64,000 nucleotides of DNA. It comes from an uncultured Phocaeicola sp. Its GTDB lineage: Bacteria; Bacteroidota; Bacteroidia; Bacteroidales; Bacteroidaceae. This document shows, piece after piece, positions 54,413 to 62,894 of the stretch; the stretch's first letter is position 1; each line of letters begins with the position of its first letter. A program made the position numbers and the translations under genes. The notes under the pieces were generated by a model. The model did no database searches. It was not told the DNA's origin and saw only the letters and a program-made list of their open reading frames with translations. The DNA is taken from contig CANPVZ010000001.1 in NCBI GenBank assembly GCA_947581855.1, positions 186,001 through 250,000 on the forward strand, given 5' to 3'.

Positions 54413-54585
54413 ATAATATCTTTTTGATACTTAATAAACGAATTTTAGGTGGATTATGAGTAAACTTTAAACAAATAGTCAAATTGAATTGCTATCCGTA
54501 CATTGCAAAAAGAAAGAATAAAAATCCATTTAGAAAGAAATATTCCCTAAAATAAGGGATTTTCTAAACTTTTATATCAAATCTT

Positions 54586-54616
54586 TTTGAGGGATAGTTA
54601 TTAATTCGTAATTTCG
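54586..54616 (+). promoter_or_regulatory. Promoter of serC-serA
   Basis: TTTG (54586-54589), 19 bases, then TAATTTCG (54609-54616; one mismatch to TAnnTTTG). Confidence 0.6.
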
Positions 54617-54664
54617 CCTTATGATAGAATTTAAACTATATTGTATAACCAAAACAAACATCAA

Positions 54665-55738
54665 ATGAAAAAGCATAATTTCAATGCCGGACCATCTATT
54701 TTGCCCCGTGAGGTAATCGAGGAAACTGCTAAAGCCGTGTTGGATTTTAATGGTTCAGGACTCTCTATTTTGGAAATCAGCCATCGCGCGAAAGATTTTC
54801 AACCGATTGTTGACGAAGCCGTAGCTTTATTTAAAGAACTTCTTCACATTCCTGAGGGATATTCGGTTCTTTTCTTAGGCGGTGGTGCCAGCTTGGAATT
54901 CTGTATGGTTCCATATAATTTCCTGGAGAAGAAAGCTGCTTATTTAAATACAGGTACTTGGGCAAAGAAGGCGCTTAAAGAAGCCAAGAATTTCGGCGAA
55001 ACTGTCGAGGTCGCTTCATCTGCTGACAAAAACTTTACCTATATACCTAAAGATTATACCATTCCGGCTGATGCAGATTATTTCCATTATACCAGCAATA
55101 ACACCATTTTTGGTACGGAAATACGTGATCCGTTCATTGAATCTCCGGTTCCGGTAGTTTGTGATATGTCTTCGGATATTTTCTCACATCCAGTAGATGT
55201 CAGTAAATATATTTGTATTTATGGTGGAGCACAGAAGAATTTAGCTCCAGCAGGTCTGACTTTCGTTATTGTAAAGAATGATGCAGTAGGTAAAGTTTCC
55301 CGTACGATTCCTACCATGCTGAATTATCAGACTCATATTGATGGCGGTTCCATGTTTAATACTCCTCCTGTGTTACCTATTTATTCAGCATTGATGAATC
55401 TTCGTTGGATTAAGAAAATGGGTGGTGTAGAAGCTATGGCAAAGCTTGCTAAAGAAAGAGCTGATTTACTTTATGCAGAAATCGACCGTAACAAATTATT
55501 CAGAGGTACTGTTACTAATCCGGAGGATCGTTCATACATGAACATTTGTTTTGTGATGAATGACGAATATAAAGAGCTGGAGGCTGATTTCTTGAAATTT
55601 GCCACGGAAAAAGGTATGGTAGGTATTAAAGGTCACCGTTCAGTTGGTGGTTTCCGTGCTTCTTGTTATAATGCTATGCCGATAGAAAGCGTGCAGGCTT
55701 TGATAAATTGCATGCAGGAATTTGAGAAAGCTCATTAA
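54665..55738 (+). CDS. serC: Phosphoserine aminotransferase
   Basis: A 357-residue class V aminotransferase forming 3-phosphoserine from 3-phosphohydroxypyruvate. The N-terminus [17 protein letters not shown] and [10 protein letters not shown] are typical. The PLP lysine lies in [15 protein letters not shown]. The C-terminus [20 protein letters not shown] is that of SerC. The ATG at 54665 is preferred over a TTG at 54641. serA follows after 11 bases, so the two serine-biosynthetic steps are coupled. Confidence 0.97.
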   Translation: MKKHNFNAGPSILPREVIEETAKAVLDFNGSGLSILEISHRAKDFQPIVDEAVALFKELLHIPEGYSVLFLGGGASLEFCMVPYNFLEKKAAYLNTGTWAKKALKEAKNFGETVEVASSADKNFTYIPKDYTIPADADYFHYTSNNTIFGTEIRDPFIESPVPVVCDMSSDIFSHPVDVSKYICIYGGAQKNLAPAGLTFVIVKNDAVGKVSRTIPTMLNYQTHIDGGSMFNTPPVLPIYSALMNLRWIKKMGGVEAMAKLAKERADLLYAEIDRNKLFRGTVTNPEDRSYMNICFVMNDEYKELEADFLKFATEKGMVGIKGHRSVGGFRASCYNAMPIESVQALINCMQEFEKAH

Positions 55739-55749
55739 TTGATAATAGT

Positions 55750-56670
55750 ATGAAAGTTTTAGTAGCAACTGATAAACCGTTTGCCAAAGTTGCGGTAGAC
55801 GGTATTCGTAAGGAAATAGAAGCGGCTGGTTATGAACTGGTTTTGCTTGAGAAATATGGCGAAAAAGCCAAATTGCTGGCAGCTGTAGAAGATGTGGATG
55901 CTATCATTATTCGTAGTGATGTAATTGATGCGGAAGTATTGGATGCAGCGAAGCGATTGAAAATTGTAGTACGTGCAGGAGCAGGATATGACAATGTCGA
56001 TTTAGCTGCTGCGACAGCTCACAATGTTTGTGTAATGAATACTCCGGGACAAAATTCTAATGCTGTGGCCGAATTGGCTTTCGGACTTATGGTATATGCG
56101 GTTCGTAACTTTTATAACGGTACATCGGGCAGCGAACTAAAAGGAAAAAAGCTCGGTATTCATGCGTATGGTAATGTCGGGCGCAATGTGGCTCGTGTAG
56201 CAAAAGGTTTCGGTATGGAGATTTATGCTTACGATGCTTTTTGTCCGAAAGAGGTGATAGAGAAAGATGGAGTGAAAGCTGTTGATTCGGTTGAAGAACT
56301 CTACAAAACGTGTAATGTGGTATCTTTACATATCCCGGCTACACCAGAGACAAAAAATTCTATTAACTACGCTTTGGTTAATTTGATGCCGAAAGGTGGT
56401 GTGTTGGTCAATACGGCTCGTAAAGAGGTTATCAATGAAGCCGAGTTGATTCAGTTGATGGAAGAAAGGGCAGATCTGAAATATATGACAGATATCATGC
56501 CTGCAGCTAACGAAGAGTTTGTTTCTAAGTTTGCCGGACGTTATTTCTCTACTCCTAAAAAAATGGGAGCTCAGACTGCTGAAGCGAATATCAATGCTGG
56601 TATTGCTGCTGCACAGCAGATTGTCGGTTTCCTGAAAGACGGTTGTGAGAAATTCCGTGTAAATAAATAA
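55750..56670 (+). CDS. serA: D-3-phosphoglycerate dehydrogenase, short lysine-type
   Basis: A 306-residue dehydrogenase starting serine synthesis. The Rossmann motif is GIHAYGNVGRNVARVA and the catalytic Arg is in LVNTARKEVINE. It lacks the ASB and ACT regulatory domains (type III). The usual catalytic histidine is replaced by lysine (FSTPKKMGAQTAEA in place of a TPHIGAST-type motif), matching the lysine-type class III PGDH described for some bacteria and Entamoeba. It sits 11 bases after serC; the DUF1015 gene follows. Confidence 0.93.
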   Translation: MKVLVATDKPFAKVAVDGIRKEIEAAGYELVLLEKYGEKAKLLAAVEDVDAIIIRSDVIDAEVLDAAKRLKIVVRAGAGYDNVDLAAATAHNVCVMNTPGQNSNAVAELAFGLMVYAVRNFYNGTSGSELKGKKLGIHAYGNVGRNVARVAKGFGMEIYAYDAFCPKEVIEKDGVKAVDSVEELYKTCNVVSLHIPATPETKNSINYALVNLMPKGGVLVNTARKEVINEAELIQLMEERADLKYMTDIMPAANEEFVSKFAGRYFSTPKKMGAQTAEANINAGIAAAQQIVGFLKDGCEKFRVNK

Positions 56671-56678
56671 GGTATTCT

Positions 56679-56790
56679 ATTCACCACAAACTATACGAGA
56701 TTTCATAGAAAAAACTTTTAAGGAGAAAGGGGATTTCCGTTCATCCAGTTGTTTTTCATCTGTGTTGTGTCTCTAAAGTTTGTGGTGAAT
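56679..56790. repeat. Inverted-repeat element between serA and the DUF1015 gene
   Basis: ATTCACCACAAACT (56679-56692) and its perfect complement (56777-56790) bound a 112-bp segment that almost fills the 148-base spacer. The inside has further weak complementarity (TTTCATAGAAAAAAC against GTTTTTCATCTGTG). It may be a small dispersed element or an attenuating hairpin within the serCA-DUF1015 transcript. Confidence 0.6.
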
Positions 56791-56818
56791 TTTTGTATAA
56801 CAGTCTAAACTTAATGCT

Positions 56819-58066
56819 ATGGCAATCATTAAACCATTTAAAGGTATTCGCCCACCACAGTCTTTAGTGGAAGAAGTGGAATCACGCCCCTATGATGTAT
56901 TAAATTCCGAGGAAGCCCGTAAAGAGGCAGAAGGAAACGAGAAATCACTTTATCATATTATTAAACCAGAGATAGATTTTCCGGTAGGAACAGATGAGCA
57001 TGATCCGCGTGTATACGAGAAAGCAGCAGAGAATTTTCGGAATTTTCAGGATAAAGGTTGGTTGCTTCAGGATAAAGAAGAGCATTATTATATTTATGCA
57101 CAGACGATGAATGGTAAGACGCAATATGGCTTGGTTGTGTGTGCTTATGTGGATGATTACTTGAATGGAGTTATTAAGAAACATGAGTTAACACGCCGTG
57201 ATAAGGAAGAAGACCGCATGAAACATGTACGGGTAAATGATGCCAATATTGAACCTGTCTTTTTTGCTTATCCGGATAATCAAGTGCTTGATGCGATTGT
57301 TGCTAAATATACGGCACTGAAACCGGAATATGATTTTATTGCCCCGGTAGACGGATTTGGACATCAGTTCTGGGTGATTGACGAAAAAGAAGATATTGCA
57401 GCTATTACAAAAGAATTTGCGGCAATGCCGGCATTATATATTGCCGACGGACATCATCGGTCGGCTGCAGCGGCGTTGGTAGGTGCAGAGAAAGCAAAAC
57501 AGAATCCGAACCATCGAGGTGATGAAGAATATAATTATTTTATGGCTGTATGTTTCCCGGCTAACCAGTTAACAATTATCGATTATAACCGAGTCGTGAA
57601 AGATTTAAATGGTTTGACTACTGCCCAGTTCCTCGATGCTTTAAAAGAGAATTTTGTGGTAGAAGAAAAGGGAGCCGATATCTATAAGCCAAATAAATTA
57701 CACAATTTTTCTCTTTATTTAGATGGTAAATGGTATAGTTTGACGGCTAAAGAAGGTACTTATAATGATAATGACCCGATTGGAGTTCTGGATGTTACCA
57801 TTTCTTCTAACCTAATTTTGGATAAAATACTGGGTATTAAAGATCTCCGTTCGGACAAACGTATTGACTTTGTGGGCGGAATTCGCGGTTTAGGCGAATT
57901 GAAAAAACGTGTGGACAGTGGTGAGATGAAGGTGGCATTGGCTCTCTATCCCGTATCCATGAAACAATTGATGGATATAGCGGATAGCGGTAACATCATG
58001 CCTCCTAAGACAACATGGTTCGAACCAAAGTTACGGTCAGGATTAGTCATTCACAAGTTGAGTTAG
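56819..58066 (+). CDS. DUF1015 family protein
   Basis: A 415-residue protein opening IIKPFKGIRPPQSLVEEVESRPYDVLNSEEAR, the DUF1015 signature, with the conserved ALYIADGHHRSAAAALVGA in the middle. The biochemical role is not established. A location beside serC-serA is frequent in Bacteroidetes as far as I recall and suggests a link to serine or phospho-amino-acid metabolism. It lies 148 bases after serA, beyond an inverted-repeat element, so co-transcription is possible. Confidence 0.88.
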   Translation: MAIIKPFKGIRPPQSLVEEVESRPYDVLNSEEARKEAEGNEKSLYHIIKPEIDFPVGTDEHDPRVYEKAAENFRNFQDKGWLLQDKEEHYYIYAQTMNGKTQYGLVVCAYVDDYLNGVIKKHELTRRDKEEDRMKHVRVNDANIEPVFFAYPDNQVLDAIVAKYTALKPEYDFIAPVDGFGHQFWVIDEKEDIAAITKEFAAMPALYIADGHHRSAAAALVGAEKAKQNPNHRGDEEYNYFMAVCFPANQLTIIDYNRVVKDLNGLTTAQFLDALKENFVVEEKGADIYKPNKLHNFSLYLDGKWYSLTAKEGTYNDNDPIGVLDVTISSNLILDKILGIKDLRSDKRIDFVGGIRGLGELKKRVDSGEMKVALALYPVSMKQLMDIADSGNIMPPKTTWFEPKLRSGLVIHKLS

Positions 58067-58128
58067 AAATATATTGAAAAGTGTTTTTAATACTGTAAAA
58101 AGTTATAGATTGTAGCTTATACTAACGA

Positions 58129-58316
58129 AAAGAGGCTATCTTCAAATAGAAATTGAAAGTGGAGAATTTTGGAAATTGAAACCTCATTTTAAGATAAACC
58201 CCTTTGTTCCTGCCTTATATTGCGTAAATTAGGGTTAAAACAAGGGAATTAGTATGTTTCAATTTACAAATTATAAGTAAGACTTTTCTCTTTTTCTATT
58301 TAGAGATGGCCTCTTT
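58129..58316. mobile_element. 188-bp nested palindrome (MITE-like)
   Basis: The 24-bp ends (58129-58152 and 58293-58316; AAAGAGGCTATC against GATGGCCTCTTT) match inverted at 21 of 24 positions. Inside, AAATTGAAAC (58173-58182) pairs with GTTTCAATTT (58256-58265), and CCCTTTGTT pairs with AACAAGGG (58200-58246). All three pairs share the same centre near 58222. There is no open frame. I see no target-site duplication. Confidence 0.6.
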
Positions 58317-58708
58317 CATTGTTTATGAAAGTAGTGCGAGTGGATTCTTGTAGGATTTGCTGTATAAAATTATTTATTCATACTTCCTTATTTGGACTGT
58401 ACTATCTTCTTTCCTTTTTATAAAGTCCGTCTTTAGAGCTATGCCGGAATCCTCATTTATCTGGTTGGTCCTATGGTATTTCTGCATTTAGACGCATTCG
58501 AACCAGCCTGCAGTTGGGCAAATATATTTTCGCAGTTGCAAAGAAATATTTGTGTAATTATGTTTTTGCGAAATTATAAACTAAAGATAACTTCGAAAGG
58601 TTATAGTTTTCCTATATGAATAGGAATTTTATTTATGATATGGAGGTCCATTGGAATAATATTGGTATGTTTGCAGTTGAATTAGCTAATCAGTGAATAA
58701 ATAATTTT
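58317..58708. other. Rest of the gap before the MutS-like gene
   Basis: No gene is recognised. Hairpins are seen at about 58520-58556 (CAAATAT/ATATTTG) and 58576-58616 (AAACTA, ATAAC paired with GTTAT, AGTTT). TATGTTTG at 58666-58673 is a good -7 box for the MutS-like gene. Confidence 0.5.
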
Positions 58709-60544
58709 ATGCAAACATATCAGGAGGTAAAAAGAATATATAAGAGAATCATTAGCGAGTCAGAAGCAGAACTTCGATTAGTTCTTCGAAACATTCGATA
58801 TATTAGTCTTTTAAGGGTTTTTCTTTTTTCAGGAATCATTATTGCAGCTATTTCATTATGGGATGAGAATCGGTTACTTTTTTGGTTATGTATAATTCTT
58901 CCTTTTGCTTGTTTCCTTTGGCTAATTAAACGACACAATCGCTGGTTTTACCGACGAGATTATTTAAAAAGAAGAATAGAGATCAACCAGCAAGAATTAG
59001 ATGCTTTGCAAGGAAATATTTCAGCTTTCGATGACGGAAAAGAATTTGTAAATCCATCACATCTCTATACATTCGATTTAGATGTTTTTGGTAACCATTC
59101 TCTTTTCCAATGTATGAATCGGACTTCTACTCCGATTGGGAAACAGCGGTTGGCAAGTTGGATGAATAATGCTTTAAAGGATAAGCGACTTATTGAAGAA
59201 CGTCAGAATGCGGTTCGGGAACTATCCGATAAATTGGAATTCTGTCAAGATTTCCGTTTAATGGGTTTATTGAACAGGGGAGAGGGAAGCGATAAAAAAG
59301 AAATAGAGAAATGGATTGATATGCCTGCGCGTTTTCTCAAACATAAAGCATTCCCTTTTCTTCCATATGTAGTTTTGATAATCAATATAGTATGTATAGG
59401 ATTTGCATTTTATGGATTGATGCCTTTTTCCATAGCTGGAATGGTTTTTGCTTTTTTTGTTTTCTTTAGTTTTCTGTTCTCGGGAAAAATAACCAAATTA
59501 CAACAGATGTATGGAAAGAAAATGCAAATACTCTCTACCTATGCGAATCAGATTGTTCGGGTGGAGGGGTTGGAAGTGGAGTCTTCCGAATTAATAAGGA
59601 TTAAAGGACAGCTATCGGATGGAAAAGAGAAAACAGCATCTCAGATATTGATGCGTCTGATTACTTTAATGAATTCTCTTGACAGGCGGAATAATATATT
59701 TATGACCATTTTGTTGAATGGTTCTTTTTTCTGGGAATTGTGGCAGACAATGCGTATTGAACGGTGGAAAGAGCAATATTCTTCTTCTTTGCTCGGTTGG
59801 CTGGAAGCGGTGGGCGAGATGGATGCTTATTGTTCTTTGGCGACTTTTGCATATAATCATCCCGATTATATATATCCTTCTCCTTCCGTATCTCCTTCTT
59901 CTTTTTGTTTGGAAGCCAAGTCTTTGGGGCATCCGTTAATGGATAGGGAAAAGTGTGTGCGGAACGATATATCTCTTCTTAAAAGGCCTTCATTTATTAT
60001 CATAACAGGAGCTAATATGGCAGGTAAAAGTACTTATTTGCGCACGGTAGGGATAAATTATCTTTTGGCTTGTATAGGTGCGCCTGTTTGGGCGGATCGG
60101 ATGGTATTTTCTCCTATTCAGCTTGTAACAAGTCTTCGTACCACAGATTCTTTAACGGATAATGAGTCTTACTTCTTTGCCGAACTGAAACGTTTACAAT
60201 TAATCATAAAAAAATTGGAAGCCGGAGAAGAGCTATTTATTATATTGGATGAAATTCTGAAAGGTACAAATTCAGTAGATAAGCAAAAAGGTTCTCAAGC
60301 GTTGATTAAGCAATTTATGCTGTTAAGGACGAATGGAATTATTGCTACCCATGATTTAATGCTGGGAGCTTTATCTCAGAGTTATCCCGAGGATATAAAG
60401 AATTACTGTTTTGAAGCGGATATAACGAACAACGAGCTTACTTTTTCTTACCGAATGAGAGAGGGAATAGCTCAGAACATGAATGCATGTTTCCTGATGA
60501 AAAAGATGGGTATAGCCGTGGACTTTTCATCTGTTACTGATTGA
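58709..60544 (+). CDS. Membrane-anchored MutS-like ATPase
   Basis: A 611-residue protein. Two membrane helices at about residues 28-70 (LLRVFLFSGIIIAAISL and LFWLCIILPFACFLWLI) and two more at about 215-262 flank a soluble part. A MutS core-like segment follows (MNRTSTPIGKQRLASWMNNALKDKRLIEERQNAVREL). The C-terminal MutS ATPase domain has Walker A ITGANMAGKSTYLRTVG near residue 432, TSLRTTDSLTDNESYFFAELKRL and Walker B LFIILDEILKGTNS. There is no mismatch-recognition or connector domain, so it is not the repair MutS. The family is known from genomes of this phylum, but its role is not clear. Confidence 0.85.
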   Translation: MQTYQEVKRIYKRIISESEAELRLVLRNIRYISLLRVFLFSGIIIAAISLWDENRLLFWLCIILPFACFLWLIKRHNRWFYRRDYLKRRIEINQQELDALQGNISAFDDGKEFVNPSHLYTFDLDVFGNHSLFQCMNRTSTPIGKQRLASWMNNALKDKRLIEERQNAVRELSDKLEFCQDFRLMGLLNRGEGSDKKEIEKWIDMPARFLKHKAFPFLPYVVLIINIVCIGFAFYGLMPFSIAGMVFAFFVFFSFLFSGKITKLQQMYGKKMQILSTYANQIVRVEGLEVESSELIRIKGQLSDGKEKTASQILMRLITLMNSLDRRNNIFMTILLNGSFFWELWQTMRIERWKEQYSSSLLGWLEAVGEMDAYCSLATFAYNHPDYIYPSPSVSPSSFCLEAKSLGHPLMDREKCVRNDISLLKRPSFIIITGANMAGKSTYLRTVGINYLLACIGAPVWADRMVFSPIQLVTSLRTTDSLTDNESYFFAELKRLQLIIKKLEAGEELFIILDEILKGTNSVDKQKGSQALIKQFMLLRTNGIIATHDLMLGALSQSYPEDIKNYCFEADITNNELTFSYRMREGIAQNMNACFLMKKMGIAVDFSSVTD

Positions 60545-60545
60545 T

Positions 60546-60632
60546 TTTGTTTCTTACGGTTATATAAAGACTGATTAATCCGATCATCTACATACATTCC
60601 GGGGTATATCAGGTCTTTTATAAAGAAACAAA
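60546..60632. repeat. Hairpin directly after the MutS-like gene
   Basis: TTTGTTTCTT (60546-60555) is complementary to AAGAAACAAA (60623-60632), with inner AAAGAC/GTCTTT pairing. It starts immediately after the stop codon and could act as a terminator. Confidence 0.55.
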
Positions 60633-60697
60633 TAATTAATCCACCGAAAGACAGTTCCTCATTATTCGTTTATATCATCCGTAATGAAATTATAAGA

Positions 60698-60794
60698 GGG
60701 ATATTTACTGAATACCCTTCCTTAAAGATACAAATAATCCAACTAACTCGCAATGAGTTAGTTGGATTATTTTATATTATTTACTGAATGTCCC
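60698..60794. repeat. Dispersed palindromic element, copy B
   Basis: It opens GGGATATTTACTGAATACCC and closes TTTACTGAATGTCCC. The centre is a 16-bp perfect stem (60734-60749 with 60755-60770) around the loop GCAAT. The order and sequence of ends, stem core (CCAACTAA/TTAGTTGG) and TTATATTATTT spacer match copy A at 25862-25956. It lies between the convergent MutS-like and ald genes. Confidence 0.75.
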
Positions 60795-60961
60795 TATACG
60801 AGCCTCTTTAATTTTTCTTCGCATTGTATTGCGAGTTATTTTTAGAGAAAACAGATCCGAAAGATCCATTTCATCCGATAAACCCATCATACGAATTTAT
60901 TCCGGCAAAATTAAAAAGGCTCTGAATACTCATTCGTTTAAATCAATGTTCAAATAAAAAC

Positions 60962-62065
60962 TTATTTCCAGATTTTATAAGGAAGCCCGAAAGCTTCTCC
61001 TACTGCGGGGAAAACAATGTCACCATATATTATATTCAATCCGGCTGCGAGTCCTTCGTCTCCACGACATGCTTTTTCCCATCCAAAATCTGCCAGTTTC
61101 AGTACATAAGGCATCGTTGCATTGGTTAGAGCTAAGGTTGAAGTATAAGGTACCGCTCCGGGAATATTGGCAACGCAATAATGGATAATACCATCTACTT
61201 CATAAACAGGATCGGCATGAGTGGTAGGGTGGGAAGTTTCGAAACATCCGCCTTGGTCTATGGCGACGTCCACCATAACAGTTCCAGGTTTCATCCGTTT
61301 TAGCATTTCACGCGTTATCAAGTGAGGCGCTTTAGCTCCTGGAATAAGTACGGCTCCAATAATCAGATCTGTGTCTGGCAACTCTTTTTCTATGTTGTGG
61401 GCAGTAGAGAATAAAGTGCGTACATTCCGAGGCATAATTTCACTTAAATATCGAAGTCTGGGTAAAGATATATCACAAATCGTCACATCCGCTCCAGCTC
61501 CAGCGGCAATAAGTGCAGCATTCGTACCTACAATTCCTCCGCCTAGCACTAATACTTTTGCAGGTTTTACTCCCGGTACGCCACCTAACAGGATACCTTT
61601 TCCTCCTTGGGGCTTTTCAAGGAAACGGGCTCCTTCTTGGACGGACATTCTTCCAGCTACCTCTGACATAGGAATTAACAAAGGCAAAGTATGCTGTTTG
61701 TCAAGAACCGTTTCATAAGCAAGGCAAACAGAACCGCTTTGAATCATAGCCTCTGTTAAGGCACGCTCGGAAGCAAAATGGAAGTAAGTAAAAAGTAGCT
61801 GTCCTTTGCGTACTAACGGATACTCGCAAGCAATAGGTTCTTTCACTTTTACAATCATCTCAGATCGAGCATATACCTCTTCGATAGTTGAGAGAATTTC
61901 AGCGCCGGCTTTGCTGTATTCTTCGTCAGGAAAGCCGCTGTTGATTCCCGCCGTGTGTTGTACATAGACTTTGTGACCTCGCTTAGTTAGTTCATACACT
62001 CCGGATGGAGTCATGGATACCCGATTCTCATTGTTCTTGATTTCTTTAGGAATTCCTACAATCAT
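60962..62065 (-). CDS. ald: Alanine dehydrogenase
   Basis: A 367-residue NAD-dependent enzyme interconverting alanine and pyruvate plus ammonia. The N-terminus IVGIPKEIKNNENRVSMTPSGVYEL is the AlaDH/PNT signature. VKVKEPIACEYPLVRKGQLLFTYFH, the Rossmann motif VLVLGGGIVGTNAALIAAG and VDVAIDQGGCFETSHPTTHADPVYEV follow; all are typical of AlaDH rather than transhydrogenase. The length matches. It is divergent from the YigZ-family gene and preceded by a 180-base AT-rich intergenic region. Confidence 0.96.
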   Translation of the reverse strand: MIVGIPKEIKNNENRVSMTPSGVYELTKRGHKVYVQHTAGINSGFPDEEYSKAGAEILSTIEEVYARSEMIVKVKEPIACEYPLVRKGQLLFTYFHFASERALTEAMIQSGSVCLAYETVLDKQHTLPLLIPMSEVAGRMSVQEGARFLEKPQGGKGILLGGVPGVKPAKVLVLGGGIVGTNAALIAAGAGADVTICDISLPRLRYLSEIMPRNVRTLFSTAHNIEKELPDTDLIIGAVLIPGAKAPHLITREMLKRMKPGTVMVDVAIDQGGCFETSHPTTHADPVYEVDGIIHYCVANIPGAVPYTSTLALTNATMPYVLKLADFGWEKACRGDEGLAAGLNIIYGDIVFPAVGEAFGLPYKIWK

Positions 62066-62208
62066 GTGGTTTAGATTTAAAGGTTCAACATGTCCAAAGA
62101 TAGTAATTCTACAGAATAAATTTATGATAGCATTTACTTTTCTTATAAGATAGCAACAGTTTTAACTTTATTAATAAAGAAATGATAGTTCTAGAATTTA
62201 AAGCACAG

Positions 62209-62241
62209 TTTGCAAGCGTTAGGAGAAAATATATATCTTTG
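62209..62241 (+). promoter_or_regulatory. Promoter of the YigZ-family gene
   Basis: TTTG (62209-62212), 21 bases, TATCTTTG (62234-62241): both boxes are consensus. The transcript should start only a few bases before the ATG at 62250. Confidence 0.65.
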
Positions 62242-62249
62242 CAGTCGTG

Positions 62250-62864
62250 ATGCAGAAAGATACTTACAATACTATTGCGGGAATTTCCGAAGGTGTTTAT
62301 ACGGAGAAACGTAGCAAGTTTATTGCTATCGCCCTTCCTGTTTGTACTGTGGAGGAGGTAAAAAGCTATCTCGAAGAATATCAGAAAAAGTATTATGATG
62401 CTCGGCATGTTTGTTATGCGTATATGCTGGGTGCGGAGCGGGTCACTTTCAGGGCGAATGATAATGGTGAACCTTCTGGTACAGCAGGTAGACCTATTTT
62501 AGGACAGATCAATTCAAACGAACTGACGGATATCCTGATTATTGTAGTTCGTTATTTTGGAGGTATAAAGTTGGGCACAAGCGGATTGATTGTGGCATAT
62601 AAGGCTGCTGCTGCGGAAGCTATAGCGAATGCATCCATTATAGAAAAAACAGTGGATGAAAACGTAACGGTCGTTTTCGAGTACCCTTTCATGAATGAAA
62701 TCATGCGTATAGTGAAAGAAGAAGGTCCTGCTATCATAGAACAATCATATGATATGGATTGTTTGCTGACATTAAGGATAAGGAAATCCTTCATGCCGAA
62801 GTTGCAGGAAAGGCTGAAAAAAGTAGAAACCACCCGTATTGTGGAGCCGGAAAGCGCAAAATGA
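62250..62864 (+). CDS. yigZ: YigZ/IMPACT family protein
   Basis: A 204-residue protein of UPF0029. The N-terminal IMPACT domain starts GVYTEKRSKFIAIALPV and contains the signature DNGEPSGTAGRPILGQI and VVRYFGGIKLGTSGLIVAYK. A C-terminal ferredoxin-like DUF1949 domain follows. The family may interact with translation factors or RNA; its role is unproven. The ATG at 62250 is preferred over a GTG at 62247. The promoter lies so close that the mRNA is nearly leaderless. It is convergent with uvrB. Confidence 0.9.
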   Translation: MQKDTYNTIAGISEGVYTEKRSKFIAIALPVCTVEEVKSYLEEYQKKYYDARHVCYAYMLGAERVTFRANDNGEPSGTAGRPILGQINSNELTDILIIVVRYFGGIKLGTSGLIVAYKAAAAEAIANASIIEKTVDENVTVVFEYPFMNEIMRIVKEEGPAIIEQSYDMDCLLTLRIRKSFMPKLQERLKKVETTRIVEPESAK

Positions 62865-62894
62865 TATACGCCTGCGATAATAATCTTTTCAGTA

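Noticed and set aside
54541..54562. TCCCT/AGGGA hairpin after the DEAD-box gene as a terminator
   Set aside because: The stem has only five solid pairs and lies about 130 bases after the stop; support is too weak to list.
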